Shown here piece by piece: positions 34,379-46,215 of a DNA stretch of 64,000 bases. The stretch is from Anadara kagoshimensis. Taxonomy: Eukaryota > Mollusca > Bivalvia > Arcoida > Arcidae. A model generated the notes under the pieces. That model saw only the letters and a list, made by a program, of their open reading frames with translations, did not search any database and had not been told where the DNA came from. The position numbers and the translations under genes were made by a program. Each line of letters begins with the position of its first letter. Position 1 is the first letter of the stretch. The DNA is taken from positions 13,848,696 to 13,912,695 of the forward strand of contig CM037871.1 in assembly GCA_021292105.1 (NCBI GenBank), in the 5' to 3' direction.

Positions 34379-36548
34379 TTTTTTTTTTTAATCTTTTTTT
34401 ATTGCTTTTCAAATATAGAAACAAATACACCTTTCACTCACTCATTCATACTGGATCAGAAATTTTCTCTCACAGCTAGTTTATTTACAAATAAATGCCT
34501 CAGTTGTTTGAAGCTTGAAAAAAGATTAAACTGAATAAATAAGTCATAATCAAAGACGATTTAACTATATAATATTTCACATAAATTTCTTGAACATTTT
34601 GAAATATGTGTCTCATTAAGTCATCAAGCTTCAAACAATTGAACCATAGGCAAATATCTACATATACAACAGCTCTATGTCAAGTCTTGTTACAAAAACT
34701 ATATACATGTATATATACAATTTAAATCAATAAATAAATAAAAATAAATAAATAAATAAATAGAAAAAAGGTTATCAAAGAGGCTCATCATGAAATAGAA
34801 CTTAAATTAAAAAAAAGAATATTATTTTTGTTTTCATATCAGATATTTTATACATGACAGCATTAAATACAACTTCATAGAACTGTAGTAAATAAAGCCT
34901 TTATTTAGATGTTTAATGACATAAAGGCAATGACACTAAAACACTACTGACAGGTAAGCTATACAAAAGGTCTCACTTATTGGTAATTGTAAATTAATTG
35001 TGTAAACTTCACACAATAAATATAAAATAACATTATCAAATATGTGATAAGTGTTTAACAATTGTGGTGTTTTTTGCTATATATTATTTTATCTTTTGGT
35101 TTGGTTTATATGGAGGGGGGGGGGGGTAAATAAAAGGTTGATATACTTGAGCCATTTAATTTTAATGATTATAAAGTATTGTTCTAAAACAAAACATTAT
35201 ACCTAATCAAATAATCTGTTAAAGTTTGACCATCTTTCTTGAAATTTGTTGTAATCACAATTTTTATAGTATATATATTTTTCTTGTCTGTATTATATTT
35301 CTATTTCTTTTTGTACAACACTAATAATGGGCCTACAATTCTTCAATCTTTGATTGTAAATATGAAATTTGCAAAGGCATAAAATTAAATTAAACACTGA
35401 ATATTTCTTCCCTTTCTTACCAAAGACAACAGTTTCAGAATCAATATTCAAGTTTATATTTAATTTTTCCTTGACCCAATGAAAAATATCATTCCAGTAT
35501 TTTTGGATAATGTAACATCCCCAATACATATGCAAAATGGTTTCTTGTTGATGCTTACAGAAAGTACAGGTCTGACTTGTTGTAATCCCAATTTTGAATA
35601 GGAATTTATTGGTACTAATAATTCTATGGTTAATGCGAAATTGAAACCATCTAAGTTTTATGTCATTTGAAAATTTCATGGAATAAATGTATGTGTTTTT
35701 CCACCAGTTATTTGATTTTTTTATTCCCAAATCTGTTTCCCATTTCGGTTCTGCCTTGCTTTTAATGTTCAGTTTCTTAATAAATGAATCATAAATATTT
35801 CTGTTGCCTTTTTCATTTGATCTGATTAAATATATATATTCAGGGCAATAGGAACGAATACAAGTGTTTTGTTGTTTCAGAACATTCCATTTTTCAATTA
35901 TAGACATTTTTAAACCTTGAAATATAGTTATGGGTGGTCGAATATTATACTTCAATGAGAAAGATTCATAATCCATAAACCATCCTGTATCATCAAACAG
36001 ATCACATATAAGATGTATACCCTTTTCATACCATGTATTATACATCACCGGTTTATTTCCTACAAGTATGTCACTATTATACCATAAAGGTTGATATAAA
36101 ATATGTTTTTGACTTATATGTATTGTATGAATGACGTCGTGTAAGTTAAGAAATACCTCTTTCCAAAATAAATTTTTACATTCTCTACTCAGTTTGTTAA
36201 AAAATTTATCCCCAAATTGAAACATTTTACATTCATCAGTTGAGAGAGTTTGGAAGAGTATATTTTTCAATGACACTTCTTGCTGTGTTTCATTAAGAAT
36301 TTTTCTAACCCATGTTAATTTCAAAGATTTAATAAATGACCCTATATGTATCATTCTGCATCCCCATGTCCATAATCCTGTATCATTTTCTGTCTAGCTA
36401 TTTTGTCCCCTTTATTTCCCCATATATACTGAAATATTAATTGTTCTAATTTCTTCAAGATTGAAACATCTGGTGAAGGGAGGCTTTGAAAGAGATGGGT
36501 TAATTTAGGAACCAGGACTGACTTAACAACAGTTACTTTACCTAAAGT
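34379..36548 (-). mobile_element. 5'-truncated L1-like LINE with 12 bp target duplication
   Basis: GTCTTTCAAGTT is duplicated at 34367-34378 and 36549-36560. In minus orientation the copy starts inside ORF2 (TLGKVTVVKS) and ends in a poly(A) tail next to the left duplication. This is a textbook target-primed insertion with 5' truncation. Microsatellite-like AAAT runs and a G13 tract lie in the 3' untranslated part. It is nested in element C, which is nested in the 145 bp satellite, so it is younger than both. Confidence 0.9.
35293..36548 (-). pseudogene. LINE ORF2 C-terminal region (post-RT and zinc domain)
   Basis: Two adjoining open stretches, broken near 36354. The first holds the end of the RT/thumb-like region (LGKVTVVKSVLVPKLTHLF, FQYIWGNKGDKIARQKMIQD). 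The second, 353 codons, holds the long L1-type C-terminal region (SLKLTWVRKILNE, LYQPLWYNSDI, WFQFRINHRIISTNKFLFK). It ends with the Cys/His cluster CTFCKHQQETILHMYWGC of L1/Tx1-type ORF2 proteins. The apparent ATG at 36575 lies in flanking sequence outside the LINE. The RT catalytic core is absent because of 5' truncation. Confidence 0.85.
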
Positions 36549-36730
36549 GTCTTTCAAGTTGAAAACCCTGTCCATGTCTGCAACGAAAGATCAATTCTTT
36601 AAACAAGTTAACACGAAGCAACGTTTTGTCAGAGAACAAAATTAATTTTACAATGTTTTACAACAAACCAAACACAAATATATGTATGAAGAGATGTTCA
36701 CATAAGTGCAGCTAAAGTACACTAAAATCC

Positions 36731-36775
36731 CAGCTAGGCGGTTGTTATGATTTTGCAAAAGTTGCAGCTAAGCGT
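36731..36775 (-). promoter_or_regulatory. Subterminal iterons of element C, right
   Basis: CAGCTAGGCGG (36731-36741) and CAGCTAAGCGT (36765-36775) are inverted forms of the left iterons, 416-460 bp from the right end. The adjoining CTAAAATCCC (36722-36731) also matches, inverted, GGGATTTTAG at 32265-32274. Confidence 0.6.
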
Positions 36776-37137
36776 ACAACGGGTAAAAAATAATACTTGT
36801 TGTAGTTAAATATTTAAACGTATGTCTTGCATATGCAAATTGTATTCAAACTCTTTGATGTTTCTTTGTTCCAATTACCTTATAAAACGGTAAGATCGGC
36901 TTTAAATTAAGGTAAAATTCAATCTTACGCCAAGGAGGTTGGTGATTTTTCTCTGGCTGTCGATGATCAATTGTGTTTTTTGACATTGTATGGTGATATT
37001 TACTGGCAAATTGTAATGTCTAAGTGTTACTGACTTCAGCAAACAAACTTATAAGTGGTATCCAAGACTTGACAATTTGATTTTGAGCGTTTACATACCT
37101 CTAAACTTCAGTCATTGAGACTATAAACATCACACGG

Positions 37138-37191
37138 TCGCTTCGACGTTCCCAGCTTCCGGAAGACGTACAACGGAGTTTACATACTGTG
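37138..37191 (-). repeat. Right TIR of element C
   Basis: Read inward from 37191 it begins CACAGTATGTAAACTCCGTT. The first seven bases, CACAGTA, differ at one position from the RAG recombination heptamer CACAGTG. Confidence 0.9.
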
Positions 37192-40100
37192 TATAGAGTC
37201 CATATTTTTTGTCCAATCTTCATATAATTTGTCCAGAACAATGTTCATGACCAAAGCAAGGTCAAGTTCGTATGTGGGTCATGTTGGGTCAATAAGTAGG
37301 TCACTAGGCCAAATCATAGAAAAACCTTGTTAACACTATAGAGTCCATAGTTTTTGTCCAATCTTCATATAATTTGTCCAGAACAATGTTCATGACCAAA
37401 GCAAGGTCAAGTTCGTATATGGGTCATGTTGGGTCAATAAGTAGGTCACTAGACCAAATCATAGAAAAACCTTGTTAACACTATAGAGTCCATAGTTTTT
37501 GTCCAATCTTCATATAATTTGTCCAGAACGATGTTCATGACCAAAGCAAGGTCAAGTTCGTATATGGGTCATGTTGGGTCAATAAGTAGGTCACTAGACC
37601 AAATCATAGAAAAACCTTCTTAACACTATAGAGTCCATAATTTTTGTCCAATCTTCATATAATTTATCCAGAATGATGTTCATGACCAAACAAAGGTTAA
37701 TTTCTTACATGGGTCATGTTGGATCCATAAGTAGGTCACTAGGCCAAATCATAAAAAAACATTGTTAACACTCTAGAGTCCATATTTTTCGTTTAATCTT
37801 CATATAATTTGTCCAGAACAATGTTCATGACAAAAGCAAGGTCAAGTTCGTATATGGGTCATGTTGGGTCAATAATTAGGTCACTAGGCCAAATCATAGA
37901 AAAACTTTGTTAACTCTATAGAGTCCATATTTTTTGTCCAATCTTCATATAATTTGTCCAGAACAATGTTCATGAACAAAGCAAGGTCAAGTTCGTATAT
38001 GGGTTATGTTGGGTCAATGAGTAGGTCACTAGGTCAAATCATAGAAAAACCTTGTAAACGTTATAGAGTCCATATTTTTTGTCCAATCTTCATATAATTT
38101 GTCCAGAACGATGTTCATGACCAAAGCAAGGTTACGTTCGTATATCGTTAATGTTAGGTCAATAAATAGGTCACTAGGTCAAATCAAAGAAAAACCTTGT
38201 TAATTCTGTAGAGTCCATATTTTTTGTCCAATCTTTATAAAATTTGTCTAGAACGATGATCATGACTCTAGCAAAGTCAAGGACATATACCGATCATGTT
38301 GGGTCAATAAATAGGTCACTAGGTCAAATCAAAGAAAAACCTTGTTAACACTCTAGAGTCCACATTTTTTGTCCAATCTTTATATAATTTGTCCAGAACA
38401 ATGTTCATGACGAAAGCAAGGACAAGTTCATATATCGTTAATTTTGGGTCAATAAGTAGGTCACTAGGTCAAATCAAAGAAAAATATTGTTAACACTCTA
38501 GAGTCCATATTTTTTGTCCAATCTTCATATAATTTGTCCAGAACAATGTACATGACCAAAGAAAGGTCAAGTTCATATATGGGTCATGTTGGGTCAATAA
38601 GTAGGTCACTAGACCAAATCATAGAAAAACCTTGATAACACTATAGAGTCCATAGTTTTTGTTCAATCTTCATATAATTTGTCCAGAACGATGTTCATGA
38701 CCAAAGCAAGGTCAAGTTCGTATATGGGTCATGTTGGGTCAATAAGTAGGTTACTAGACCAAATCATAGAAAAACCTTGTTAACACTATAGAGTCCATAG
38801 TTTTTGTCCAATCTTCATATAATTTGTCCAGAATGATGTTCATGACCAAAGCAAGGTCAAGTTCGCATATGGGTCATGTTGGGTCAATAAGTAGGTCACT
38901 AGACCAAATCATAGAAAAACCTTGTTAACACTATAGAGTCCATAGTTTTTGTCCAATCTTCATATAATTTGTCCAGAACGATGTTCATGACCAAAGCAAG
39001 GTCAAGTTCGTATATGGGTTATGTTGGGTCAATAAGTAGGTCACTAGGTCAAATCATAGAAAAACCTCGTTAACACTCTAGAGTCCATATTTTTTGTCCA
39101 ATCTTTATATAATTTGTCTAAAACGATGATCATGACCATAGCAAAGTCAAGGACATATACCAATCATGTTGGGTCAATAAGTAGGTCACTAGGTCAAATA
39201 ATAGATAAACCTTGTAAACACTCTAGAGTCCATATTTTTTGTCCAATCTTCATATAATTTGTCCAGAACAATGTTCATAACCAAAGCAAGGTCAAGTTCA
39301 TATATCGTTAATTTTGGGTCAATAAGTCGGTCACTAGGTCAAATCAAAGAAAAACATTGTTAACACTCTAGAGTCCACAGTTTTTGTCCAATCTTCATAT
39401 AATTTGTCCAGAATGATGTTCATGACCAAAGCAAAGTAACGGTCATATATCGATAATGGTGGGTCAATAAGTAGGTCATTAGGTCAAATTAAACAAAAAC
39501 CTTGTTAACACTCTAGAGTCCATATTTTTCGTTTAATCTTAATATAATTTGTCCAGAAAAATGTTCATGACAAAAGCAAGGTCAAGTTCGTATATGGGTC
39601 ATGTTGGGTCAATAATTAGGTCACTAGGCCAAATCATAGAAAAACCTTGTTAACGCTATAGAGTCCATATTTTTTGTCCAATCTTCATATAATTTGTCCA
39701 GAACGATGTTCATGACCAAAGCAAGGTCAAGTTCGTATATGGGTCATGTTGGGTCAATGAGTAGGTCACTAGGTCAAATCATAGAAAAACCTTGTTAACG
39801 TTATAGAGTCCATATTTTTTGTCCAATCTTCATATAATTTGTCCAGAACGATGTTCATGACCAAAGCAAGGTTAAGTTCGTATATCGTTAATGTTAGGTC
39901 AATAAATAGGTCACTAGGTCAAATCAAAGAAAAACCTTGTTAACACTCTAGAGTCCATATTTTTTGTCCAATCTTTATATAATTTGTCTAGAACGATGAT
40001 CATGACTATAGCAAAGTCAAGGACATATACCGATCATGTTGGGTCAATAAATAGGTCACTAGGTCAAATCAAAGAAAAACCTTGTTAACACTCTAGAGTC

Positions 40101-43100
40101 CATATTTTTTGTCCAATCTTTATATAATTTGTCCAGAACAATGTTCATGACCAAAGCAAGGTCAAGGTCATATATCGTTAATTTTGGGTCAATAAGTAGG
40201 TCACTAGGTCAAATCAAAGAAAAATCTTGTTAACACTCTAGAGTCCATATTTTTTGTCCAATCTTCATATAATTTGTCCAGAACAATGTACATGACCAAA
40301 GCAAGGTCAAGTTCATATATGGGTCATGTTGGGTCAATAAGTAGGTCACTAGACCAAATCATAGAAAAACCTTGATAACACTATAGAGTCCATAGTTTTT
40401 GTCCAATCTTCATATAATTTGTCCAGAACGATGTTCATGACCAAAGCAAGGTCAAGTTCGTATATGGGTCATGTTGGGTCAATAAGTAGGTCACTAGACC
40501 AAATCATAGAAAAAACTTGTTAACACTATAGAGTCCATAATTTTTGTCCAATCTTCATATAATTTATCCAGAATGATGTTCATGACCAAACAAAGGTTAA
40601 TTTCTTATATGGGTCATGTTGGATCCATAAGTAGGTCACTAGGCCAAATCATAAAAAAACATTGTTAACACTCTAGAGTCCATATTTTTCGTTTAATCTT
40701 CATATAATTTGTCCAGAACAATGTTCATGACAAAAGCAAGGTCAAGTTCGTATATGGGTCATGTTGGGTCAATAATTAGGTCACTAGGCCAAATCATAGA
40801 AAAACTTTGTTAACTCTATAGAGTCCATAGTTTTTGTCCAATCTTCATATAATTTGTCCAGAACAATGTTCATGAACAAAGCAAGGTCAAGTTCGTATAT
40901 GGGTTATGTTGGGTCAATGAGTAGGTAACCTTGTTAACGTTATAGAGTCCATATTTTTTGTCCAATCTTCATATAATTTGTCCAGAACGATGTTCATGAC
41001 CAAAGCAAGGTTAAGTTCGTATATCGTTAATGTTAGGTCAATAAATAGGTCACTAGGTCAAATCAAAGAAAAACCTTGTTAACACTGTAGAGTCCATATT
41101 TTTTGTCCAATCTTTATAAAATTTGTCTAGAACGATGATCATGACTATAGCAAAGTCAAGGACATATACCGATCATGTTGGGTCAATAAATAGGTCACTA
41201 GGTCAAATCAAAGAAAAACCTTGTTAACACTCTAGAGTCCATATTTTTTGTCCAATCTTTATAATTTGTCCAGAACAATGTTCATGACGAAAGCAAGGAC
41301 AAGTTCATATATCGTTAATTTTGGGTCAATAAGTAGGTCACTAGGTCAAATCAAAGAAAAATCTTGTTAACACTCTAGAGTCCATATTTTTTGTCCAATC
41401 TTCATATAATTTGTCCAGAACAATGTACATGACCATAGAAAGGTCAAGTTCATATATGGGTTATGTTGGGTCAATAAGTAGGTCACTAGACCAAATCATA
41501 GAAAAACCTTGATAACACTATAGAGTCCATAGTTTTTGTTCAATCTTCATATAATTTGTCCAGAACGATGTTCATGACCAAAGCAAGGTCAAGTTCGTAT
41601 ATGGGTCATGTTGGGTCAATAAGTAGGTTACTAGAGCAAATCATAGAAAAACCTTGTTAACACTATAGAGTCCATAGTTTTTGTCCAATCTTCATATAAT
41701 TTGTCCAGAATGATGTTCATGACCAAAGCAAGGTCAAGTTCGTATATGGGTCATGTTGGGTCAATAAGTAGGTCACTAGACCAAATCATAGAAAAACCTT
41801 GTTAACACTATAGAGTCCATAGTTTTTGTCCAATCTTCATATAATTTGTCCAGAACGATGTTCATGACCAAAGCAAGGTCAAGTTCGTATATGGGTTATG
41901 TTGGGTCAATAAGTAGGTCACTAGGTCAAATCATAGAAAAACTTCGTTAACACTCTAGAGTCCATATTTTTTGTCCAATCTTTATATAATTTGTCTAGAA
42001 CGATGATCATGACCATAGCAAAGTCAAGGACATATACCAATCATGTTGGGTCAATAAGTAGGTCACTAGGTCAAATAATAGATAAACCTTGTAAACACTC
42101 TAGAGTCCATATTTTTTGTCCAATCTTCATATAATTTGTCCAGAACAATGTTCATAACCAAAGCAAGGTCAACTTCATATATCGTTAATTTTGGGTCAAT
42201 AAGTCGGTCACTAGGTCAAATCAAAGAAAAACATTGTTAACACTCTAGAGTCCACAGTTTTTGTCCAATCTTCATATAATTCGTCCAGAATGATGTTCAT
42301 GACCAAAGCAAAGTAACGGTCATATATCGATAATGGTGGGTCAATAAGTCGGTCACTAGGTCAAATCAAAGAAAAACATTGTTAACACTCTAGAGTCCAC
42401 AGTTTTTGTCCAATCTTCATATAATTTGTCCAGAACAATGTTCATGACAAAAGCAAGGTCAAGTTCGTATATGGGTCATGTTGGGTCAATAATTAGGTCA
42501 CTAGGCCAAATCATAGAAAAACCTTGTTAACGCTATAGAGTCCATATTTTTTGTCCAATCTTCATATAATTTGTCCAGAACGATGTTCATGACCAAAGCA
42601 AGGTCAAGTTCGTATATTGGTCATGTTGGGTCAATGAGTAGGTCACTAGGTCAAATCATAGAAAAACCTTGTTAACGTTATAGAGTCCATATTTTTTGTC
42701 CAATCTTCATATAATTTGTCCAGAACGATGTTCATGACCAAAGCAAGGTCAAGTTCGTATATCGTTAATGTTAGGTCAATAAATAGGTCACTAGGTCAAA
42801 TCAAAGAAAAACCTTGTTAACACTCTAGAGTCCATATTTTTTGTCCAATCTTTATATAATTTGTCTAGAACGATGATCATGACTATAGCAAAGTCAAGGA
42901 CATATACCGATCATGTTGGGTCAATAAATAGGTCACTAGGTCAAATCAAAGAAAAACTTTGTTAACACTCTAGAGTCCATATTTTTTGTCCAATCTTTAT
43001 ATAATTTGTCCAGAACAATGTTCATGAACAAAGCAAGGTCAAGGTCATATATCGTTAATTTTGGGTCAATAAGTAGGTCACTAGGTCAAATCAAAGAAAA

Positions 43101-44345
43101 ATCTTGTTAACACTCTAGAGTCCATATTTTTTGTCCAATCTTCATATAATTTGTCCAGAACAATGTACATGACCAAAGCAAGGTCAAGTTCATATATGGG
43201 TCATGTTGGGTCAATAAGTAGGTCACTAGACCAAATCATAGAAAAACCTTGATAACACTATAGAGTCCATAGTTTTTGTTCAATCTTCATATAATTCGTC
43301 CAGAACGATGTTCATGACCAAAGCAAGGTTAAGTTCGTATATGGGTCATGTTGGGTCAATAAGTAGGTCACTAGACCAAATCATAGAAAAACCTTGTTAA
43401 CACTATAGAGTCCATAGTTTTGTCCAATCTTCATATAATTTGTCCAGAATGATGTTCATGACCAAAGCAAGGTCAAGTTCGTATATGGGTCATGTTGGGT
43501 CAATAAGTAGGTCACTAGACCAAATCATAGAAAAACCTTGTTAACACTATAGAGTCCATAGTTTTTGTCCAATCTTCATATAATTTGTCCAGAACGATGT
43601 TCATGACCAAAGGAAGGTCAAGTTCGTATATGGGTTATGTTGGGTCAATAAGTAGGTCACTAGGTCAAATCATAGAAAAACTTCGTTAACACTCTAGAGT
43701 CCATATTTTTGTCCAATCTTTATATAATTTGTCTAGAACGATGATCATGACCATAGCAAAGTCAAGGACATATACCAATCATGTTGGGTCAATAAGTAGG
43801 TCACTAGGTCAAATAATAGATAAACCTTGTAAACACTCTAGAGTCCATATTTTTTGTCCAATCTTCATATAATTTGTCCAGAACAATGTTCATGACCAAA
43901 GCAAGGTCAAGTTCATATATCGTTAATTTTGGGTCAATAAGTCGGTCACTAGGTCAAATCAAAGAAAAACATTGTTAACACTCTAGAGTCCATAGTTTTT
44001 GTCCAATCTTCATATAATTTGACCAGAATGATGTTCATGACCAAAGCAAAGTAACGTTCATATATCGATAATGTTGGGTCAATAAGTAAGTCATTAGGTC
44101 AAATTAAACAAAAACCTTGTTAACACTCTAGAGTCCATATTTTTTGTCCAATCTTCATATAATTTGTCCAGAACGATGTTCATGACCAAAGCAAGGTCAA
44201 GTTCGTATATGGGTCATGTTGGATCAATAAGTAGGTCACTAGGTCAAATCATAGAAAACCTTGCTAACACGTTAGAGTCCATGTTTTCTGTCCAATCTTC
44301 GTATAATTTGTCAAGAACAATGTTCAGGACAAAAGCTAGGTCAAG
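37192..44345 (+). repeat. 145 bp core repeat array, right block (~48 units) with higher-order periodicity
   Basis: Same monomer as the left block. A marked variant (ACGATGATCATGAC..AGCAAAGTCAAGGACATATACC) recurs at 38253, 39123, 39993, 41132, 42000, 42870 and 43738. It alternates between ..CCGATC and ..CCAATC forms, giving a 6-unit (870 bp) and a 12-unit (1740 bp) higher-order repeat. A shortened monomer near 40927 accounts for one odd spacing. The last monomers before 44345 are the most diverged. Confidence 0.92.
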
Positions 44346-44456
44346 TTCATTATTTATAATGAATTCTGTTAATCCTCTATTCATGACATTATTGGAAAAA
44401 TGTGTATAATTCAACTTATTCTCAGGTGAGCGCCAGGGCCTCATGGCCCTCTTGTT

Positions 44457-44665
44457 AGTAACGGTGGCCATCTTGATGGGCGTGGCAAAACCCCAAACAC
44501 AATTTTTAAAACCTGTTACCCAGGCATAATAATCACCTAGTTTCATGAAATTTGGCTCTGTAGTTTTGGAGGAGAAGATTAAAATGTGAAGTTTACGCAC
44601 GACACACGACACACGACACACGACGCACAAAGGATGGTGCTAGATTGCAATAGCTCAACTGAGCT
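44457..44665 (-). mobile_element. Inverted Helitron-like fragment with head palindrome
   Basis: Read on the minus strand from 44665 it starts TTTTTAGCTCAGTTGAGCTATTGC, then a GTGCGTCGTGTGTCGTGTGTC run, then CTTCTCCTCCAAAACTACAG and CCAAATTTCATGAAACTAGG. This is the same head logic as 29215 (AGCTCA..GAGCTATTG, GTCGTGCG). It abuts the tail of the giant element tail to tail. No core array is present. Confidence 0.65.
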
Positions 44666-46215
44666 AAAAACGTTATGTAGGGGGGGAGGGCAGGGCGGTA
44701 TGGATGACAAATGGGTACGATGCGTAGAGGTAAGGAAGGTACCTGTTATGGAAGGGGATTAAAATGGGGAAAATTTTTATGTAAGGGGGGGGGGGGTATA
44801 AATTATCAAAAACTTTATGTAAGGGGGGTATGGATGACAGATGGCTACGATGCGTAGAGGAAAGGAAGGTACCTGTTATGGAGGGGGGTTTAAATGGGGA
44901 AAATTTTTATGTAAGGGGGGGGCTTATAAATTATCAAAAACTTTATGTAAGGGGGGGGTATGGATGACAGATGGGTACGATGCGTAGAAGTAAGGAAGGT
45001 ACCTGTTACGGAGGGGGGTTTAAATGGGGAACATTTCTATGTAGGGGAGGGGGGTATAAATTATTAAAAACGTAATGTAACGAGGGGTATGGATGACAGA
45101 TGGGTACGATGCGTAGAAGTAAGGAAGGTACCTGTTATGGAGAGGAGTTTAAATAGGAAAAATTTCTATGTAGGGAGGTATAAATTCTCAAAAACTTTTT
45201 TGTAGGGGGGGGGGTATGGATGGGTACGATGCGTAGAAGTAAGGAAGGTACCTGTTATAGAGAGGAGTTTAAATAGGAAAAAAATCTATGTAAGGGGGTA
45301 TAAATTCTCAAAAACTTTATGTAGGGGTGGGATGACAGATGGGTACATTGCTTAGAGGCAAGGAAGGTACCTGTTATGGAGGGGGTTTAAATGGGAAATT
45401 TTTATGTAGGAGGGTATAAATTCTCAAAAACGTTATGTAGGGGGGGGTATAAATTCTCAAAAACTTTATGTAGTGGGGAGGGGTATGGATGACAGATGGG
45501 TACTATGCATAGAAGTAAGGAAGGTACCTGTTATGGAGGGGGGGGGTTAAATAGAGAAAAATTTTATGTAGGGGGGTATAAATTCTCAAAAACGTTATGT
45601 AAGGGGGGGTTATGGATGACAGATGGGTACGATGTGTAGAGGTAAGGAAGGTACCTGTTATGGAGAGGGGTTGAAATGGGGAAAATTTTTATGTAGGGGG
45701 GTACAAATTCTCAAAAACTTCATGGGGGTGGTATGGAGGACAGATGAGTACCCTGCCGAGGGGCAAGAAAGGTACCTGTTATGGAGGGGGTAGGTTGAAA
45801 TCTGAAAAATTTCTATGTAGGGGGGAAAAAATCTGAAAAATTTTATGTGAGTATGGAGGGCAGACAGTTACTTTGCCCATTGGTAATTAAGTCACATATT
45901 ATGGAGAGGGTGTGTGTGGTGTTGTGTGGGTATAAATTCTCCAAAACTTTATGTATGTGTGTGTGTGTAGGGTGGTATGGATGACAAATGCGTACTATGC
46001 AGAGGGGTAAGGAAGGTACCTGTTATGGAGGGGGTTTAAATGGGGAATATTTTTATGTAGGGGGTAAAAATCTGAAACATTTTATGTAAGTATGGAGGAC
46101 AGACAGGTACTTTGTCGATTGGTAACTAAGTTGAAACGAGGAAAATATCTATGTAGGGGATAGAAATTCTGAAAAACTAAATGTAGGGGGGGTGAAGGAC
46201 AGATGGAGCTTAAGG
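44666..46215 (+). repeat. G-rich ~130 bp satellite, second block
   Basis: About ten to twelve units with GGATGACAGATGGGTACGATG, GTAGAGGTAAGGAAGGTACC, TGTTATGGAGGGG, TTTAAATGGGGAAAATTT and TATAAATTCTCAAAAACTTT. G runs reach 11. Units become shorter and more diverged toward 46.2 kb. The family is the same as at 18.66-19.06 kb. Stacked G runs on one strand could form G-quadruplexes. Confidence 0.9.

Larger units (their letters stand above)
31795..37191. mobile_element. TIR element C, 5.4 kb, with 5 bp target duplication
   Basis: Inverted ends of about 53 bp match with three mismatches: CACGGTATGTAAACTCCG at 31795 and, inverted from 37191, CACAGTATGTAAACTCCG. Both continue with GTACGTCTTCCGGAAGCTGG. 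TATAG is duplicated at 31790-31794 and 37192-37196. Removing the element and one TATAG leaves a satellite monomer of exactly 145 bp, so the ends are certain. Subterminal motifs ACGCCTAGCTG recur in inverted orientation about 420-500 bp from each end. CAC-initial ends with a 5 bp duplication are features of Transib/ProtoRAG, but no transposase is recognised. A SINE, a family E fragment and a LINE lie inside. Confidence 0.85.
29215..44456 (+). mobile_element. Helitron-like (HINE/pearl-type) element with giant core array
   Basis: The head at 29215 is a double hairpin (AGCTCACCT, GAGCAC-AAA-GTGCTC, GTGAGCT), followed by GTCGTGCG-type GC-rich repeats. The tail at 44421-44456 is CTCAGGTGAGC, then an AGGGCC-TCAT-GGCCCT hairpin, then CTTGTT. 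CTCAGGTGAGC is the reverse complement of head bases 29216-29226, an 11 bp terminal inverted repeat. Head palindrome, core tandem repeats and tail hairpin are the layout described for pearl/HINE elements of bivalves, which depend on Helentron helicases. The core is about 66 units of 145 bp. No helicase is encoded, so it is non-autonomous. The 5.4 kb TIR element C is inserted in it. Confidence 0.7.

Noticed and set aside
36549-36575. ATG at 36575 as the start of a LINE protein.
   Set aside because: It lies outside the LINE, beyond the 12 bp target duplication.
29300-44345. CRISPR-like regular spacing.
   Set aside because: Monomers are contiguous and 145 bp, with no short repeat/unique spacer pattern; the context is eukaryotic.
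29251-44630. Several open frames of 70-130 codons in the 145 bp satellite, on both strands (for example 44164-44409 and 44244-44630).
   Set aside because: They repeat peptides such as SISRSLGQ dictated by the monomer, occur in overlapping frames and carry no protein motif. They are by-products of the repeat.
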